Shown here: piece by piece, positions 35,839 to 47,198 of the stretch
Layout of the letters: each line of letters opens with the position of its first letter
Position numbering within the stretch: the first letter of the stretch is position 1
NCBI RefSeq assembly: GCF_018448925.1
Contig: NZ_RCWE01000001.1
Coordinates: forward strand, 310,001-374,000
Length of the DNA stretch: 64,000 nucleotides
Direction of reading: 5' to 3'
From: Photorhabdus akhurstii
GTDB lineage: Bacteria; Pseudomonadota; Gammaproteobacteria; Enterobacterales; Enterobacteriaceae
Made by a program: the position numbers and the translations under genes
The notes under the pieces: model-generated
What the model saw: only the letters and a program-made list of their open reading frames with translations
Told to the model about the DNA's origin: nothing
The model's database searches: none

Positions 35839-35852
35839 TAAGAATATTCTTA
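35839..35852. promoter_or_regulatory. RcsAB box of the flhDC promoter
   Basis: TAAGAATATTCTTA differs from the RcsAB consensus TAAGAATATTCCTA at one base and is itself palindromic. In E. coli the RcsAB box lies just after the flhDC transcription start. A start near 35834 would place this box at about +5 to +18 and the CRP site near -71, the same layout. Rcs phosphorelay repression of motility is therefore likely. Confidence 0.75.
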
Positions 35853-36091
35853 ATCGCCAATGAAAAATGTTATATCAGGTAACGCAATAATACTTTTGTA
35901 GCTCACTACCGTAATATTTTTGAAGTTGGATGAATCAAAAGTAATACAAAGGATGGTTACTACTCTGACTAAGCCAGTATATTTTAGTTATGTAAGAGAT
36001 TATTAATCCCTAAGCTATTTTAGGAATTTTGTCACGAGTGGTTTTTCGAACACTTAACTGATTTTTTAATGTAATCGGACGGGATAGAGAA

Positions 36092-36442
36092 ATGAGTACG
36101 GTTGAATTGCTCAAACATATTTATGACATAAATTTATCGTATTTGCTTTTAGCTCAGCGATTAATTAACCATGAAAAAGCATCAGCGATGTTCCGTTTAG
36201 GTATTAGCGATTCTATGGCTGATACGTTGTCTGAATTGACATTACCTCAGTTGGTCAAGCTCGCTGAGACTAATCAATTAGTCTGTAATTTCCGGTTCGA
36301 AGACAGTGAAACTATTCAGCAGCTTACTAGGGAATCTCGTGTGGATGATTTACAACAAATACATACAGGCATTTTGTTATCTACTCATTTGTTTCAGAAG
36401 TTATCTTCGAAAGACGATACGTCAGTGAAAAAAAGAGCATAA
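36092..36442 (+). CDS. flhD: Flagellar master regulator subunit FlhD
   Basis: FlhD joins FlhC in a D4C2 activator that switches on class II flagellar genes. The 116-residue product has the standard length and sequence ([36 protein letters not shown]). It begins about 258 bases after the likely transcription start, so the mRNA has a long leader, as in E. coli. Three bases separate it from flhC. Confidence 0.97.
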   Translation: MSTVELLKHIYDINLSYLLLAQRLINHEKASAMFRLGISDSMADTLSELTLPQLVKLAETNQLVCNFRFEDSETIQQLTRESRVDDLQQIHTGILLSTHLFQKLSSKDDTSVKKRA

Positions 36443-36445
36443 GAG

Positions 36446-37027
36446 ATGGCCGAGAAAAGTATAGTTCAAGAAGCTAAGGATATACAGTTGGCGATGGAAC
36501 TCATCACTTTGGGGGCACGGTTACAGATGCTTGAAAGTGAAACACAATTGAGCAGAGGGCGATTAATTAAGCTTTATAAAGAATTGAGGGGGAGTCCCCC
36601 GCCCAAAGGGATGCTGCCTTTTTCAACAGATTGGTTTATGACGTGGGAACAGAATATTCATTCATCGATGTTCTATAATGCCTACCGTTTTTTACTCAAG
36701 AGTGGTTATTGTGAAGGTGTAGAAGCTGTTGTTAAAGCGTATCGACTCTATCTTGAACAATGTCCCCCTGTTGAAGGAGACTCTCCGGTTTTGGCGTTGA
36801 CTCGTGCCTGGACTCTGGTACGTTTTGTCGACAGTGGTATGTTACAACCTTCGCAGTGCCGTACCTGTGGTGGAACTTTTATTACTCATGCTCATCAACC
36901 TGTGAATAGCTTTGTTTGTAGCCTTTGCCAACCGCCATCACGCGCAGTAAAAAAACGTAAACTTTCCTTTCAGTCTGCCGATACTAATTCACAACTGCTG
37001 GATGGACTTGCTCAGCACGCAGTATGA
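36446..37027 (+). CDS. flhC: Flagellar master regulator subunit FlhC
   Basis: FlhC provides most of the DNA contacts of FlhD4C2 and binds zinc through four cysteines, seen here as CRTC and CSLC near residues 138 and 158. The 193-residue product is of normal length. It is translationally linked to flhD (3-base gap). A sigma-28 promoter for motA lies inside its last 70 bases. Confidence 0.97.
   Translation: MAEKSIVQEAKDIQLAMELITLGARLQMLESETQLSRGRLIKLYKELRGSPPPKGMLPFSTDWFMTWEQNIHSSMFYNAYRFLLKSGYCEGVEAVVKAYRLYLEQCPPVEGDSPVLALTRAWTLVRFVDSGMLQPSQCRTCGGTFITHAHQPVNSFVCSLCQPPSRAVKKRKLSFQSADTNSQLLDGLAQHAV
36958..36984 (+). promoter_or_regulatory. Sigma-28 (FliA) promoter of the motA operon, inside flhC
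   Basis: TAAACTTT, 11 bases, then GCCGATAC. This fits the FliA consensus TAAAGTTT-N11-GCCGATAA at 14 of 16 positions. It lies about 180 bases before motA, within the coding end of flhC. Confidence 0.8.
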
Positions 37028-37050
37028 ATTTAAATGGGAAAATTATTCCT

Positions 37051-37088
37051 ACAGGTTACAGATTTGTACTTTTTCTCCTGTAACCTGT
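37051..37088 (+). other. Hairpin between flhC and motA
   Basis: ACAGGTTACAG and CTGTAACCTGT form an 11-bp perfect stem with a 16-base T-rich loop. No U-tract follows. It lies in the leader of the sigma-28 motA transcript and could limit read-through from flhDC or shape mRNA stability. Confidence 0.55.
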
Positions 37089-37163
37089 ATTGAAACCACA
37101 ACCATTCTGGATTCAGACTGTTCAACTTCCCATCCGCTCACCAACTTAGCTAAAGGATATCGC

Positions 37164-38051
37164 GTGTTAGTACTTTTAGGATATATCGTAGTTTTTGGTG
37201 CGGTAATCGGTGGTTACCTGATTGTAGGTGGTCATTTAGGCGCACTTTATCAACCCGCTGAATTTTTAATTATCACTGGTGCTGGTATCGGTGCTTTTAT
37301 TGTGGGTAATAACGGAAAAGCGATTAAGGCAACATTGCGGGTTTTGCCAAAGGTAATGCGTAGATCTAAATATAACAAAGTGATGTATATGGATCTGATG
37401 GCGCTGCTTTTCCGGTTGCTAGCAAAATCCCGTATGCATGGTGTCTTAGCATTAGAGCGAGATATCGAACATCCTCAGCAAAGTGATATTTTCACCCAGT
37501 ATCCGCGTTTGCTTAAGGATAAGCATTTGATGGATTTTATCACTGACTACATGCGGTTGATTGTGAGTGGCAATATGAATCCTCATGAAATTGAAGCTTT
37601 GATGGATGAAGAAATTGAAACTTATGAACAGGAAAGCGAGATCCCGGCAACCAGTTTGACGATGGTTGGAGATTCTCTTCCTGCTTTTGGTATTGTCGCT
37701 GCTGTTATGGGGGTTGTTAATGCTTTGGGTTCGGCAGATCGCCCGGCAGGAGAGCTTGGTGTGCTGATTGCTCATGCAATGGTTGGGACATTTCTTGGTA
37801 TTTTGCTGGCCTATGGTTTTATTTCTCCACTGGCGACATTGCTACGTCAACGCAGTGGTGAACACATTAAGATGATGCAATGTATTAAAGTGACATTGTT
37901 ATCCAGTCTGAATGGTTACGCTCCACAAATTGCTGTTGAATTCGGCCGTAAAACACTGTACCTCACAGATCGTCCTTCTTTCACTGAGTTGGAAGAACAT
38001 GTTCGCCGGGTAAAAGCACCAGTCCAGCAAGAAACTGAAGAACAAGCATGA
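37164..38051 (+). CDS. motA: Flagellar motor stator protein MotA
   Basis: MotA, with MotB, forms the proton channel that turns the flagellar motor. The 295-residue product is the E. coli length when started at the GTG at 37164 (AAAGGA ahead; [19 protein letters not shown]). It has four membrane segments, the cytoplasmic loop with [11 protein letters not shown] and the channel segment [21 protein letters not shown]. An in-frame ATG inside flhC at 37002 is rejected. It overlaps motB by four bases (ATGA). Confidence 0.95.
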   Translation: MLVLLGYIVVFGAVIGGYLIVGGHLGALYQPAEFLIITGAGIGAFIVGNNGKAIKATLRVLPKVMRRSKYNKVMYMDLMALLFRLLAKSRMHGVLALERDIEHPQQSDIFTQYPRLLKDKHLMDFITDYMRLIVSGNMNPHEIEALMDEEIETYEQESEIPATSLTMVGDSLPAFGIVAAVMGVVNALGSADRPAGELGVLIAHAMVGTFLGILLAYGFISPLATLLRQRSGEHIKMMQCIKVTLLSSLNGYAPQIAVEFGRKTLYLTDRPSFTELEEHVRRVKAPVQQETEEQA

Positions 38052-39031
38052 AGGCGCGTAACGTCTCTGTCATTAGAGTAAAAAGACGTAAAAGAAATGG
38101 CGTCAAACATCATGGTGGTTCATGGAAGATTGCTTACGCTGACTTTATGACCGCCATGATGGCATTTTTTCTGGTTATGTGGCTGCTGGCAATTTCCAGC
38201 CCGCAAGAACTGACCCGAATTGCAGAATATTTCCGTACTCCGTTACAAGTGGCAATCAATAAAGGGGAGCGTAGCAGTGATAGCTCCAATCCTATTCCAG
38301 GAGGGGGGGAAGATGTGCTTCATCAGGAAGGAGATATTCTGCGTCAGGTTGAAGTCGTTGAAGCTAATGATGAGGCTCGCAAATTAAATAGGCTGCGTGA
38401 GCAACTTGATCAATTGATCATTACTGATCCTCGCCTTAAAGCATTACGCCCACATCTGTTGATTGACATGATGGATGAGGGGTTGCGTATCCAGATTATT
38501 GACCGGGAAAACCGGCCAATGTTTATGGTTGGCAGTGCAAAAGTTGAAAGTTACATGAGTGACATTTTACGGGCTATTGCACCAATTCTGAACGATATTC
38601 CCAATAAAATCAGCTTATCCGGTCATACTGATGACTTGAAATATGCCAATGGCGAACGTGGTTACAGTAACTGGGAACTCTCCGCAGATCGGGCGAATGC
38701 GTCAAGGAGAGAGCTGTTGCTAGGTGGGCTGGATGAAGGAAAGATATTGCGGGTAGTTGGCATGGCTGCAACGGTTCGCCTGAAACAAGAAGATGCCAGC
38801 GCGCCGGTTAACCGTCGCATCAGTATTTTAGTGCTCAATAAACAAGCGGAAGAGCGGATTGAACAGCAAAACACCGGCAGCGACTCCTTGATTATTAATG
38901 ATAGTAAGGAAATTCACGAGGTGATTGGAAAGGATTCGGCTGAAAGCAGGTCAACACAACAGTCCAATGAAATCACAGTATCAGCTCAGCCAGCATCCCT
39001 AAATGCTGAACTTAATCGTGATACCGACTAA
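38048..39031 (+). CDS. motB: Flagellar motor stator protein MotB
   Basis: MotB anchors the stator to peptidoglycan. The 327-residue product has a short basic cytoplasmic tail, one membrane segment with the essential proton-binding aspartate at residue 32 ([17 protein letters not shown]), a plug/linker, and an OmpA-like peptidoglycan-binding domain ([29 protein letters not shown], about residues 193-222). The C-terminal tail of about 60 residues is Ser/Glu-rich. It is coupled to motA and lies 15 bases before cheA. Confidence 0.96.
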   Translation: MKARNVSVIRVKRRKRNGVKHHGGSWKIAYADFMTAMMAFFLVMWLLAISSPQELTRIAEYFRTPLQVAINKGERSSDSSNPIPGGGEDVLHQEGDILRQVEVVEANDEARKLNRLREQLDQLIITDPRLKALRPHLLIDMMDEGLRIQIIDRENRPMFMVGSAKVESYMSDILRAIAPILNDIPNKISLSGHTDDLKYANGERGYSNWELSADRANASRRELLLGGLDEGKILRVVGMAATVRLKQEDASAPVNRRISILVLNKQAEERIEQQNTGSDSLIINDSKEIHEVIGKDSAESRSTQQSNEITVSAQPASLNAELNRDTD

Positions 39032-39046
39032 GGTGACAAAGTAACA

Positions 39047-41074
39047 ATGGATATTACCGCGTTTTATCAGACCTTTTTTGATGAAGCAGACGAATTGCTG
39101 GAGGATATGGAGCAGCATCTATTGCAGCTCGATCCTGATGAACCAGATCAGGAGCAATTGAATGCTATTTTTCGTAGTGCTCACTCAATAAAAGGTGGCG
39201 CTGCGACTTTTGGTTTTATCAAGCTACAGCAAACCACGCATGTTTTGGAAAATTTGCTGGACAGCGCCAGACGAGATGAAATGAGTCTGACGACTGATAT
39301 TATCAACCTGTTTTTAGAAGCGAAAGATATTATGCAGCAACAGTTGGATGCCTATAAAAGTTCTCAGGAGCCGGATGAAAGTGCGTTTACCTACATCTGT
39401 GAGACTTTGCGCCAGCTTGCATTGGAAGTACAGGAAGAGAATGAAAGCGGGGCTGAGTCTATCATAGATGCGGTGACGCCAGAGGTGCCTGAATCTGAGC
39501 CGGAATTAAAATCGGAGCCTGCTGCGACTGAAAACCAGCAAGGTAGAGTTCGGGTTCACCTTTCTGGTCTGAAAGAGCGTGAAGTTTCTTTGATGCTTGA
39601 TGAGCTGAGTAATCTGGGGGAGGTTTATGATGCAGAACAGACTAGGGATAGTGTTGAAGCATCATTGGTAACATCAGCCACAGAGGACGATATCACCGCA
39701 GTACTCTGTTTTGTTATTGAACCGGAACAGATCACTTTTTTGCCGGTAGCTGAACCTAAAGACAAAGTTAAAAATCAGGATACAGCTAAAGTCGTTAAAA
39801 CAACTACGTCGGAAAAAGGTTCAGCACCGCCTGTCGGGCGTCCTGCGCCGACACCACCGGCTGGATCGCCACGTCAACGGGCAGAATCTTCCAGTATTCG
39901 GGTTGCGGTTGAAAAGGTTGATCAACTGATAAACCTGGTTGGTGAACTGGTCATTACCCAATCTATGTTGGCTCAGCACTGTAACGCTCTTGAACCGACT
40001 TCACATGGTGATTTGCTAAATTGCATGGTTCAGTTACAGAGAAACTCCAGAGACTTGCAAGAATCTGTGATGTCTATCCGCATGATGCCAATGGAATATG
40101 TGTTCAGTCGTTACCCGCGTTTAGTCAGGGATCTGGCTAGTAAGCTGAATAAAAAAGTGGATCTCACTTTGGTTGGCAGTTCCACTGAGTTGGATAAGAG
40201 TTTAATCGAACGGATTATTGATCCGCTGACTCATTTAGTCCGTAACAGTCTGGATCATGGTATTGAAGAACCAGAAGCTCGGCTTGCTGTGGGTAAACCT
40301 GAAACAGGCAACTTGACACTTTCTGCTGAACATCAGGGAGGAAATATCTGTATTGAAGTCGTGGATGACGGCGCCGGGCTAAATCGCGAAAAAATTCTGG
40401 CTAAAGCGATATCACAAGGGCTATCAGTTAGTGAAAACATGAGTAACGAAGAAGTTGCCATGTTGATTTTCGCGCCTGGTTTTTCCACTGCTGAGGTTGT
40501 AACGGATGTATCTGGCCGCGGTGTAGGAATGGACGTGGTTAAGCGAAATATTCAGGAAATGGGTGGTCAAATCCAGATTAACTTCCAGGCCGGTAAAGGG
40601 ACAGTGACGCGGATTTTGTTACCTCTGACACTGGCAATCCTTGACGGTATGTCAGTGAAAGTGAATGACGAAGTGTTTATTTTGCCATTGAGCGCGGTAG
40701 TCAGTTCTCTTCAACCGCAGGAAGAAGATATTTATCCACTGGCTGGTGATGAAAAATTACTGCATGTCAGAGGAGAATATTTACCACTGATTAAGTTATA
40801 CCGCGTTTTTGATATTCCTGAGGCAAAAACAGATCCAACTCAAGGGATTGTTGTGATTGTACAAAGTGCCGGTCGTCGTTATGCCTTACTGGTTGATCAA
40901 TTAGTTGGTCAGCATCAGGTAGTTGTGAAAAATATCGAAAGTAACTATCGCAAAGTGCCCGGGATCTCTGCTGCCACAATTATGGGAGATGGCAGTGTGG
41001 CGTTGATTATTGATGTTTCTGCCTTGCAGCAACTCAATCATGACCAATTGGCGCTCAGCAAAGCTAAAAAATAA
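39047..41074 (+). CDS. cheA: Chemotaxis histidine kinase CheA
   Basis: CheA autophosphorylates and passes phosphate to CheY and CheB. In the 675-residue product the order is: HPt domain with His46 ([14 protein letters not shown]), CheY-binding P2 (about 155-250), a Pro/Ala linker (about 262-285), dimerisation P3 ([25 protein letters not shown]), the ATP-binding domain with N, G1 and G2 boxes ([35 protein letters not shown]) and a CheW-like P5 domain. It is complete, in the motA-motB-cheA-cheW operon. Confidence 0.97.
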   Translation: MDITAFYQTFFDEADELLEDMEQHLLQLDPDEPDQEQLNAIFRSAHSIKGGAATFGFIKLQQTTHVLENLLDSARRDEMSLTTDIINLFLEAKDIMQQQLDAYKSSQEPDESAFTYICETLRQLALEVQEENESGAESIIDAVTPEVPESEPELKSEPAATENQQGRVRVHLSGLKEREVSLMLDELSNLGEVYDAEQTRDSVEASLVTSATEDDITAVLCFVIEPEQITFLPVAEPKDKVKNQDTAKVVKTTTSEKGSAPPVGRPAPTPPAGSPRQRAESSSIRVAVEKVDQLINLVGELVITQSMLAQHCNALEPTSHGDLLNCMVQLQRNSRDLQESVMSIRMMPMEYVFSRYPRLVRDLASKLNKKVDLTLVGSSTELDKSLIERIIDPLTHLVRNSLDHGIEEPEARLAVGKPETGNLTLSAEHQGGNICIEVVDDGAGLNREKILAKAISQGLSVSENMSNEEVAMLIFAPGFSTAEVVTDVSGRGVGMDVVKRNIQEMGGQIQINFQAGKGTVTRILLPLTLAILDGMSVKVNDEVFILPLSAVVSSLQPQEEDIYPLAGDEKLLHVRGEYLPLIKLYRVFDIPEAKTDPTQGIVVIVQSAGRRYALLVDQLVGQHQVVVKNIESNYRKVPGISAATIMGDGSVALIIDVSALQQLNHDQLALSKAKK

Positions 41075-41133
41075 GCACTGAATGGGGAGCATCCCCAAAG
41101 AAAATCGTCAATCTCACAGTAAAAGGTAAGATC

Positions 41134-41631
41134 ATGTCGTCCATAGAAGCATTTAATAAATTGTCGGGAGAAACTGCCGGGGAAGGCTATCTGGTTTTTA
41201 CCCTAGGTGACGAAGAGTATGGTATCGAAATACTGAAAGTACAGGAGATTCGGGGCTATGATCAGGTTACTCGTATTGCGAATACTCCGGCTTTCATTAA
41301 AGGAATAACCAATCTACGTGGCGTTATTGTGCCTATTATTGACCTGAGAATTAAATTTGCTCAGGAAACAGTTACCTATAATGACAATACCGTTGTTATT
41401 GTTTTGAATCTGTTAAACCGGGTGGTTGGTATTGTAGTTGATGGTGTTTCGGATGTTTTATCGCTCAAAGCTGAGCAAATCTGTCCGGCGCCTGAATTTG
41501 CAGTAACATTATCTACCGAATATCTAACAGGATTGGGTTCACTTGATGATCGCATGCTGATTTTAGTGGATATCGAAAAACTGCTTAATAGTGAAGAGAT
41601 GGCGTTGGTAGATTCAGTGGCTAAAAACTAA
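41134..41631 (+). CDS. cheW: Chemotaxis coupling protein CheW
   Basis: CheW links receptors to CheA in the signalling array. The 165-residue product is a single CheW SH3-like fold of normal length ([24 protein letters not shown], then [14 protein letters not shown]). It is the last gene of the motA operon and is followed directly by a clear terminator. Confidence 0.97.
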   Translation: MSSIEAFNKLSGETAGEGYLVFTLGDEEYGIEILKVQEIRGYDQVTRIANTPAFIKGITNLRGVIVPIIDLRIKFAQETVTYNDNTVVIVLNLLNRVVGIVVDGVSDVLSLKAEQICPAPEFAVTLSTEYLTGLGSLDDRMLILVDIEKLLNSEEMALVDSVAKN

Positions 41632-41643
41632 TCATAAAATGTG

Positions 41644-41677
41644 ACTGCCATCATCGACAGATGGCAGTTACTTTTTG
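41644..41677 (+). terminator. Intrinsic terminator after cheW
   Basis: ACTGCCATC and GATGGCAGT form a 9-bp stem with a 7-base loop, followed by TACTTTTTG. It ends the motA-cheW transcript. Confidence 0.88.
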
Positions 41678-41736
41678 TCTATATTCCCGTTAAGTCCAGA
41701 TCAGAAAAAATATTCAAATTTCTTTTATTCAACCAG

Positions 41737-41763
41737 TAAAGTTTCCTTTGGTGATGCCGATAA
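41737..41763 (+). promoter_or_regulatory. Sigma-28 (FliA) promoter of the first MCP gene
   Basis: TAAAGTTT, 11 bases, GCCGATAA: an exact match to the FliA consensus, 35 bases before the MCP start. It likely drives MCP1-MCP2-cheR-cheB-cheY-cheZ. Confidence 0.93.
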
Positions 41764-41798
41764 CAGAGCCATGCTGATCTATTGTAAAAAGGGAAAAC

Positions 41799-43493
41799 AT
41801 GTTTAACCGAATGAAAATAGTGACCGGACTGATGGCGGTCATCATATTATTTGGTGCTCTGCAATTTATATCCGGAGGGCTTTTCTTCCATGAGTTGAAA
41901 AGTAACAAAGAAAATCTAGAAATACTGGATAAAATGCGTGAACAGCAGACATTTTTAAGTGACACTTGGGTTAACTTGTTGCAGGCCCGTAACAGTTTGA
42001 ACCGTGCTGGCATTCGCTACATGATGAAAAAAGATGAAGGTGTCGATAATTACTACACATTAGAGCAGTTACTGACTGATGCCAGAAGTAACTTGTCTAT
42101 AGCGGAACAGCGTTTTGAGCAATACGAACAGACCGCTAAATTGCCTATTCATGAATCAGAAAGCCTTAATCGCCTTAAAAAATCCTACGATGTTTATATT
42201 TCAGCACTACATGAACTCATTGTTCTGATTGAACATGATCGGGCGGTAGAATTTTTCAACCAGCCAACGGGCAAATATCAGAGTGCTTTTGAGGAAGAAT
42301 ATAACTTCTATTTGACCCAAAATGATCATCTTTATTCTGATGTTGTATTTGATGCCAATATCTCCTACAGAAATGCGATGATTATGTTGGGTATTATCAT
42401 GCTGATTCTGGTTTCAGCCATGATTTTCAGTTGGGTTAGCATCAAGCATAGTTTGATAAATCCACTAAACAAATTATTGGAGAATATCAAGGCGCTTTCT
42501 ACCGGTGATTTGACCCAAAATATTACTGTTTCAGGCAGGAATGAAATGAGTACGTTAGCCGTTGGCCTGAAACATATGCAAAAAGAGTTTATCACTACTG
42601 TTACCAGTGTTCGTCAGAGCAGCGAAAGTATTTATAACGGAACCAGTGAAATTGCCGCTGGAAATAATGATCTCTCCTCGCGTACTGAGGAACAGGTTGC
42701 TTCTTTGGAAGAAACCGCCGCTAGTATGGAGCAATTGACTGCAACTGTGCGTCAAAATGCAGAAAATGCTCGTCAGGCAAGTAATCTGGCTGATAGTGCT
42801 TCTGACGTTGCCCGTCAGGGTGGGAAAGTGGTGGCGAATGTTGTACAGACAATGCGTGAAATTGCCGGCAGTTCTCAGAAAATTTCCGATATTACCAGTG
42901 TTATTGATGCTATTGCGTTCCAAACTAACATCTTGGCGTTGAATGCCGCAGTGGAAGCCGCACGTGCCGGCGAACATGGGCGAGGTTTTGCTGTTGTGGC
43001 AGGCGAAGTGCGTAACCTCGCACAGCGTAGTGCTGAGGCGGCAAAAGAGATCAAAGCATTAATAGAAGATTCAGTAAGCCGCGCGGATACCGGTTCAGTT
43101 CTGGTTGAGAGCGCCGGTGAAACAATGAATAACATTGTCAGTTCAGTAACCCGCGTCACTGACATTATGGGGGAAATTGCATCTGCATCCGATGAACAAA
43201 GCAGAGGAATAACTCAGGTTGGTCTGGCTATCTCCGAAATGGATCGTGTCACACAGCAAAATGCGGCTTTAGTTGAGCAATCCGCTGCGGCTGCGACTGC
43301 GCTGGAAGATCAAGCGGCGGGATTGAAGAAATTGGTTTCTCTGTTCCAGTTACCGAGTCTTGACGAGAAGCCGCAGTCTGAAACAAAAACTGAGCATTTG
43401 CCTGTGGCTAAGACTCCTCCGGCTAAATCGAATCCACTGGTGTTGAAGAAAGTCAACAATGTGGAAGAGCAAGCTAATTGGGAAACATTTTAA
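41799..43493 (+). CDS. Methyl-accepting chemotaxis protein (Tsr/Tar-like) with CheR-binding tail
   Basis: The 564-residue receptor has a first membrane segment (about residues 7-30), a four-helix periplasmic sensor (about 31-190), a second membrane segment ([19 protein letters not shown], about 192-212), HAMP, methylation helices, and the signalling hairpin [21 protein letters not shown]. It ends with NWETF, the pentapeptide that tethers CheR and CheB, so it is a high-abundance type receptor. The ligand cannot be told. It starts a sigma-28 operon and is followed 53 bases later by a second receptor. Confidence 0.93.
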   Translation: MFNRMKIVTGLMAVIILFGALQFISGGLFFHELKSNKENLEILDKMREQQTFLSDTWVNLLQARNSLNRAGIRYMMKKDEGVDNYYTLEQLLTDARSNLSIAEQRFEQYEQTAKLPIHESESLNRLKKSYDVYISALHELIVLIEHDRAVEFFNQPTGKYQSAFEEEYNFYLTQNDHLYSDVVFDANISYRNAMIMLGIIMLILVSAMIFSWVSIKHSLINPLNKLLENIKALSTGDLTQNITVSGRNEMSTLAVGLKHMQKEFITTVTSVRQSSESIYNGTSEIAAGNNDLSSRTEEQVASLEETAASMEQLTATVRQNAENARQASNLADSASDVARQGGKVVANVVQTMREIAGSSQKISDITSVIDAIAFQTNILALNAAVEAARAGEHGRGFAVVAGEVRNLAQRSAEAAKEIKALIEDSVSRADTGSVLVESAGETMNNIVSSVTRVTDIMGEIASASDEQSRGITQVGLAISEMDRVTQQNAALVEQSAAAATALEDQAAGLKKLVSLFQLPSLDEKPQSETKTEHLPVAKTPPAKSNPLVLKKVNNVEEQANWETF

Positions 43494-43510
43494 AACACTA
43501 AGCGATAACC

Positions 43511-43530
43511 ACGGCTGCATATGCAGCCGT
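43511..43530. other. Perfect 20-bp palindrome between the two MCP genes
   Basis: ACGGCTGCATATGCAGCCGT is fully self-complementary. In the mRNA it would fold into a tight hairpin just ahead of the second MCP's ribosome site (AGAGGTG), and could lower its translation or process the transcript. Confidence 0.55.
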
Positions 43531-43546
43531 TAACAGAGGTGATTAC

Positions 43547-45181
43547 ATGTTAGGCAGGCTTCGTATATCAACCAGTTTATATCTGTTACTGATGATGTTT
43601 TGTGTAATGCAGATAATCTCAAGTGGTTTATCACTTGGAATCATTCACGCAGATCAATCCTATATTGAACGAATTGATCTGGGAACACAGAAGAGGGATA
43701 CCTTAGGATTGAGCTGGGCCGCTTTGCTACAATCGCGTAATACACTTAATCGAATCGCTGTAGGGAAAACGCTGCAACAATCTGAAGCTCATGTTGAGAG
43801 TATGGTCGCTAATGTTAAGGAGACCTTGGATAGGGCTGAGATGCATTTTGCCGAGTTTATTGCGCTGCCTAAATTAAATGAAGAAGACGGCAGTAGTGTA
43901 TTACTGGCCTCGGTAGAAACCAGTTATAAGGAATATATCAGAGCGCTTAGAGAACTCTCAGCGTTTTTAGAAAGTGGTAATTATGATGCCTTCTTAAACC
44001 AGCCGACAGAAAAGTATCAGCAGCAACTTGAGTCTGATTTCAATCATTATATGCAGTATATCGGCGAGGAGATTACAACCGCCGTTCAAGATGGTCGTCT
44101 TTATTACCGAATTTCAGTTGCCATGTTTGCAGGTGCGATCTTAATGGTATTGGTTGTTGCCTGGGCGGCTCATTGGTGGTTGAAAAAGAATCTTCTCAGA
44201 CCTTTTGCCAATATGCGTAGTCACTTTCAGAATGTTGCGGAAGGGAAACTCAATAAAGAAGTTTCTGTTTTCACTCAAGATGAAATTGGTGAAGTGTTCC
44301 TCAAATTACGCGAAATGCAACGTTCACTGGTTAATTCCATTACTTTGGTAAAAGAGAATACGAACTTAATGTATAGCGGTATTCAGGAAATTACTCAGGG
44401 TAATACTGATCTCTCTTCCCGTACTGAGGAGCAGGCTGCATCACTGGAAGAAACAGCCGCCAGTATGGAACAACTGACAGCAACTGTACGTCAGAATGCG
44501 GAAAATGCTCGCCAGGCCAGTGAGTTGGCGGTATCTGCATCGAAAACAGCCTCTAAGGGAGGTGAACTGACCGTTGATGTTGTGGAAACAATGGATGCAA
44601 TTGCCAATAGCTCACAGAAAATCAGTGCCATCATCAGCGTTATTGATGGCATTGCATTTCAGACCAACATTCTGGCGCTGAATGCGGCGGTAGAAGCCGC
44701 ACGGGCAGGTGAACAAGGTCGAGGTTTCTCTGTTGTTGCTGGCGAAGTGAGGGATCTTGCTCAACGAAGTGCCGAAGCAGCGAAAGAGATTAAAACATTA
44801 ATTAATGAATCCGTTCAACGGGTAAGCCAAGGCTCCGAATTAGTTAGCCATGCAGGAAAAACCATGAATGAATTGGTCGTTTCTGTAAACCAGGTCACGG
44901 ATCTGATGGCTGAAATTGCTGCGGCATCGGATGAACAAAGTCGGGGTATTCATCAGGTAGCACAAGCTGTTACCCAGATGGATCAGGTTACTCAGCAGAA
45001 TGCTGCATTGGTTGAACAGTCAGCCGCGGCAGCGGCGGCACTTGAAGACCAGGCAGATATTTTGGTGCAAATAGTGGCACAGTTTGAGTTACCAGATAAT
45101 TCAGAAAATAGGCTTGAAAATGAACTTTCACTGACGCTGAGGTCTGCGGATAGCGAAGGGGCAGTCAGTCAGACTCGTTGA
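43547..45181 (+). CDS. Methyl-accepting chemotaxis protein without CheR-binding tail
   Basis: The 544-residue receptor has the same plan as its neighbour: membrane segments at about residues 10-30 and 188-212, a periplasmic four-helix sensor, HAMP, and the signalling tip [21 protein letters not shown]. The cytoplasmic half is nearly the same as that of the preceding receptor, while the sensor halves differ, so the pair arose by duplication with new ligand specificity. It ends AVSQTR and lacks the NWETF pentapeptide, so it should depend on the other receptor for efficient methylation. Confidence 0.93.
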   Translation: MLGRLRISTSLYLLLMMFCVMQIISSGLSLGIIHADQSYIERIDLGTQKRDTLGLSWAALLQSRNTLNRIAVGKTLQQSEAHVESMVANVKETLDRAEMHFAEFIALPKLNEEDGSSVLLASVETSYKEYIRALRELSAFLESGNYDAFLNQPTEKYQQQLESDFNHYMQYIGEEITTAVQDGRLYYRISVAMFAGAILMVLVVAWAAHWWLKKNLLRPFANMRSHFQNVAEGKLNKEVSVFTQDEIGEVFLKLREMQRSLVNSITLVKENTNLMYSGIQEITQGNTDLSSRTEEQAASLEETAASMEQLTATVRQNAENARQASELAVSASKTASKGGELTVDVVETMDAIANSSQKISAIISVIDGIAFQTNILALNAAVEAARAGEQGRGFSVVAGEVRDLAQRSAEAAKEIKTLINESVQRVSQGSELVSHAGKTMNELVVSVNQVTDLMAEIAAASDEQSRGIHQVAQAVTQMDQVTQQNAALVEQSAAAAAALEDQADILVQIVAQFELPDNSENRLENELSLTLRSADSEGAVSQTR

Positions 45182-45187
45182 GGCCAG

Positions 45188-46084
45188 ATGAAATCAAATT
45201 TAATTGCTTCAGCGACAAGTAGTTTGCCACCTTCGCCGCTGAATCACATGATTCAGCGTTATACCATGTCGGATGCGCATTTTGGGCGCATCTGCCAGCT
45301 TATATATCAACGTGCGGGTATTGTGCTGGCCGCACATAAACGGGAGATGGTTTACAACCGTTTAATTCGGCGTTTGCGTACCCTTGGAATACGTGATTTT
45401 GGGCAATACTTGTTCATTCTTGAAAACGACATCAATAGTGAGAGTGAGGAGTGGCAAGAATTTATCAATGCGTTGACAACTAACCTGACGGCTTTTTTCA
45501 GGGAAGCTCATCATTTTCCTCTGTTAGCTAAACATGCAAGTAAGAAGAGTGGATCGTACCGGGTATGGAGTGCGGCGGCATCGACAGGAGAAGAGCCATA
45601 TTCGATTGCAATGACGTTAAGCGATGTGTTGGGAGAGCGTTTTCAGCGGGTAAAGATTATTGCCAGTGATATTGATACCCATGTACTGGAAAAAGCCCGC
45701 AAAGGGGTTTATCGATTGGATGAATTGCGCCAACTGACCGATCAACAGAAAAAGCGTTACTTTTTTAAAGGTGTTGGATCTTATGAAGGTTATGCTCGTA
45801 TCCGGCCCCAACTTGCTGACATGGTGACATTCCAGCGTCTAAACCTGTTAGATCCCCATTGGCCGTTTGAAGAGAAGTTTGATGCCATCTTTTGCCGTAA
45901 TGTTATGATTTATTTTGATAAAAAGACGCAGGAACGGATACTGCGTCATTTTGTTGCTTTGTTAAAACCCGATGGATTGCTCTTTGCAGGGCACTCTGAA
46001 AATGTCACTCAAATAAGCCGGGAATTCTACTTGCAAGGACAGACCGTTTACGGTGTAGGCCGGGCAAGGAGAGGTCATGAATAA
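45188..46084 (+). CDS. cheR: Chemotaxis protein methyltransferase CheR
   Basis: CheR methylates glutamates of MCPs with SAM. The 298-residue product has the N-terminal helical domain (about 30-90; [17 protein letters not shown]) and the SAM-binding domain ([19 protein letters not shown] at about 120-138; [14 protein letters not shown]). Length is normal. It starts 6 bases after the second MCP and overlaps cheB by 8 bases. Confidence 0.96.
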   Translation: MKSNLIASATSSLPPSPLNHMIQRYTMSDAHFGRICQLIYQRAGIVLAAHKREMVYNRLIRRLRTLGIRDFGQYLFILENDINSESEEWQEFINALTTNLTAFFREAHHFPLLAKHASKKSGSYRVWSAAASTGEEPYSIAMTLSDVLGERFQRVKIIASDIDTHVLEKARKGVYRLDELRQLTDQQKKRYFFKGVGSYEGYARIRPQLADMVTFQRLNLLDPHWPFEEKFDAIFCRNVMIYFDKKTQERILRHFVALLKPDGLLFAGHSENVTQISREFYLQGQTVYGVGRARRGHE

Positions 46085-47129
46085 GATAACTGTTCTTTGT
46101 GTCGATGATTCAGCGCTTATGCGTCAAATCATGCGAGAGATCATCAATAGTCACCCGGATATGGAGGTAGTGGCTTGTGCGCCAGATCCACTGGTGGCAC
46201 GTGATCTCATTAAAAAGCATAATCCACAAGTACTCACGCTGGATGTTGAAATGCCGCGCATGGATGGTATTGATTTTCTAGAAAAATTAATGCGCTTACG
46301 GCCAATGCCTGTGGTTATGATCTCTTCTCTGACAGCCAAAGGTTCCGAAATCACATTAAGGGCATTGGAACTTGGTGCTGTTGATTTTGTAACCAAACCT
46401 CAATTGGGTATTCGTGAAGGCATGTTGGCTTACAGTGAGCTTATTGCGGAGAAAATACGAACAGCGGCACAGGCTAAATTATCTGTGCCAATAGCTACAC
46501 CGATAAATTCTGTGCCTTTAAGTTTTAAGCCTCTGTTGTCCAGTGAAAAACTGATAGCAGTTGGTGCTTCTACTGGCGGAACAGAAGCAATAAAGAATTT
46601 GTTGCAACCGTTACCTATCACCAGCCCGGCACTGCTTATTACTCAACATATGCCACCTGGTTTTACTCGTTCCTTTGCTGAACGGTTGAATAAACTTAGC
46701 CAAATTACCGTAAAAGAGGCTGAAAATGGTGAACGGATTTTGCCGGGGCACGCTTACATTGCTCCGGGTGATCGCCATATGGAACTGTGCCGTAATGGTG
46801 CTGATTACCAGATTCTAATCACCGATGCACCGGCTGTTAATCGTCATCGTCCGTCTGTAGATGTGTTATTTCGATCAGTGGCTAAATTTGCCGGGAGAAA
46901 TGCTGTCGGTGTGTTGCTGACCGGCATGGGCAGTGATGGCGCAGCAGGTTTACTGGAGATGAAACAAGCAGGAGCGTACACATTGGCGCAGGATGAAGCG
47001 AGTTGTGTGGTATTTGGTATGCCGAGAGCCGCGATACAGATGGGGGCGGTGGATGAGGTGATGGACATACATAAAATAAGTAAGAAAATGCTGGCAAAAA
47101 TAAGCTTAGGGCAGGCTGTCCGTATTTAA
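46077..47129 (+). CDS. cheB: Chemotaxis response regulator methylesterase CheB
   Basis: CheB removes methyl groups from MCPs, after activation by CheA. In the 350-residue product, residues 1-120 are the receiver with Asp56 ([11 protein letters not shown]) and residues about 155-345 the methylesterase with the catalytic Ser ([10 protein letters not shown]), His (TQHMPPGFT) and Asp ([11 protein letters not shown]). Complete; it overlaps cheR and precedes cheY by about 70 bases. Confidence 0.96.
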   Translation: MNKITVLCVDDSALMRQIMREIINSHPDMEVVACAPDPLVARDLIKKHNPQVLTLDVEMPRMDGIDFLEKLMRLRPMPVVMISSLTAKGSEITLRALELGAVDFVTKPQLGIREGMLAYSELIAEKIRTAAQAKLSVPIATPINSVPLSFKPLLSSEKLIAVGASTGGTEAIKNLLQPLPITSPALLITQHMPPGFTRSFAERLNKLSQITVKEAENGERILPGHAYIAPGDRHMELCRNGADYQILITDAPAVNRHRPSVDVLFRSVAKFAGRNAVGVLLTGMGSDGAAGLLEMKQAGAYTLAQDEASCVVFGMPRAAIQMGAVDEVMDIHKISKKMLAKISLGQAVRI

Positions 47130-47198
47130 CGGTTGTCGGATAAATTTAATTTTTTTAGCGGCTCTGTGCTGACTGGTAAATAATTTCAAGGAGTTTTT

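Larger units (their letters stand above)
34016..36091 (+). other. Two-kilobase AT-rich region without genes, upstream of flhDC
   Basis: No reading frame here has family resemblance; the longest (35190-35375) is short and hydrophobic by composition. The plus strand is rich in T. The last 340 bases hold the flhDC control region (CRP site and RcsAB box). Further up there is a perfect 16-bp palindrome at 34677-34692. The middle may be decayed coding DNA beyond recognition. Confidence 0.5.
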
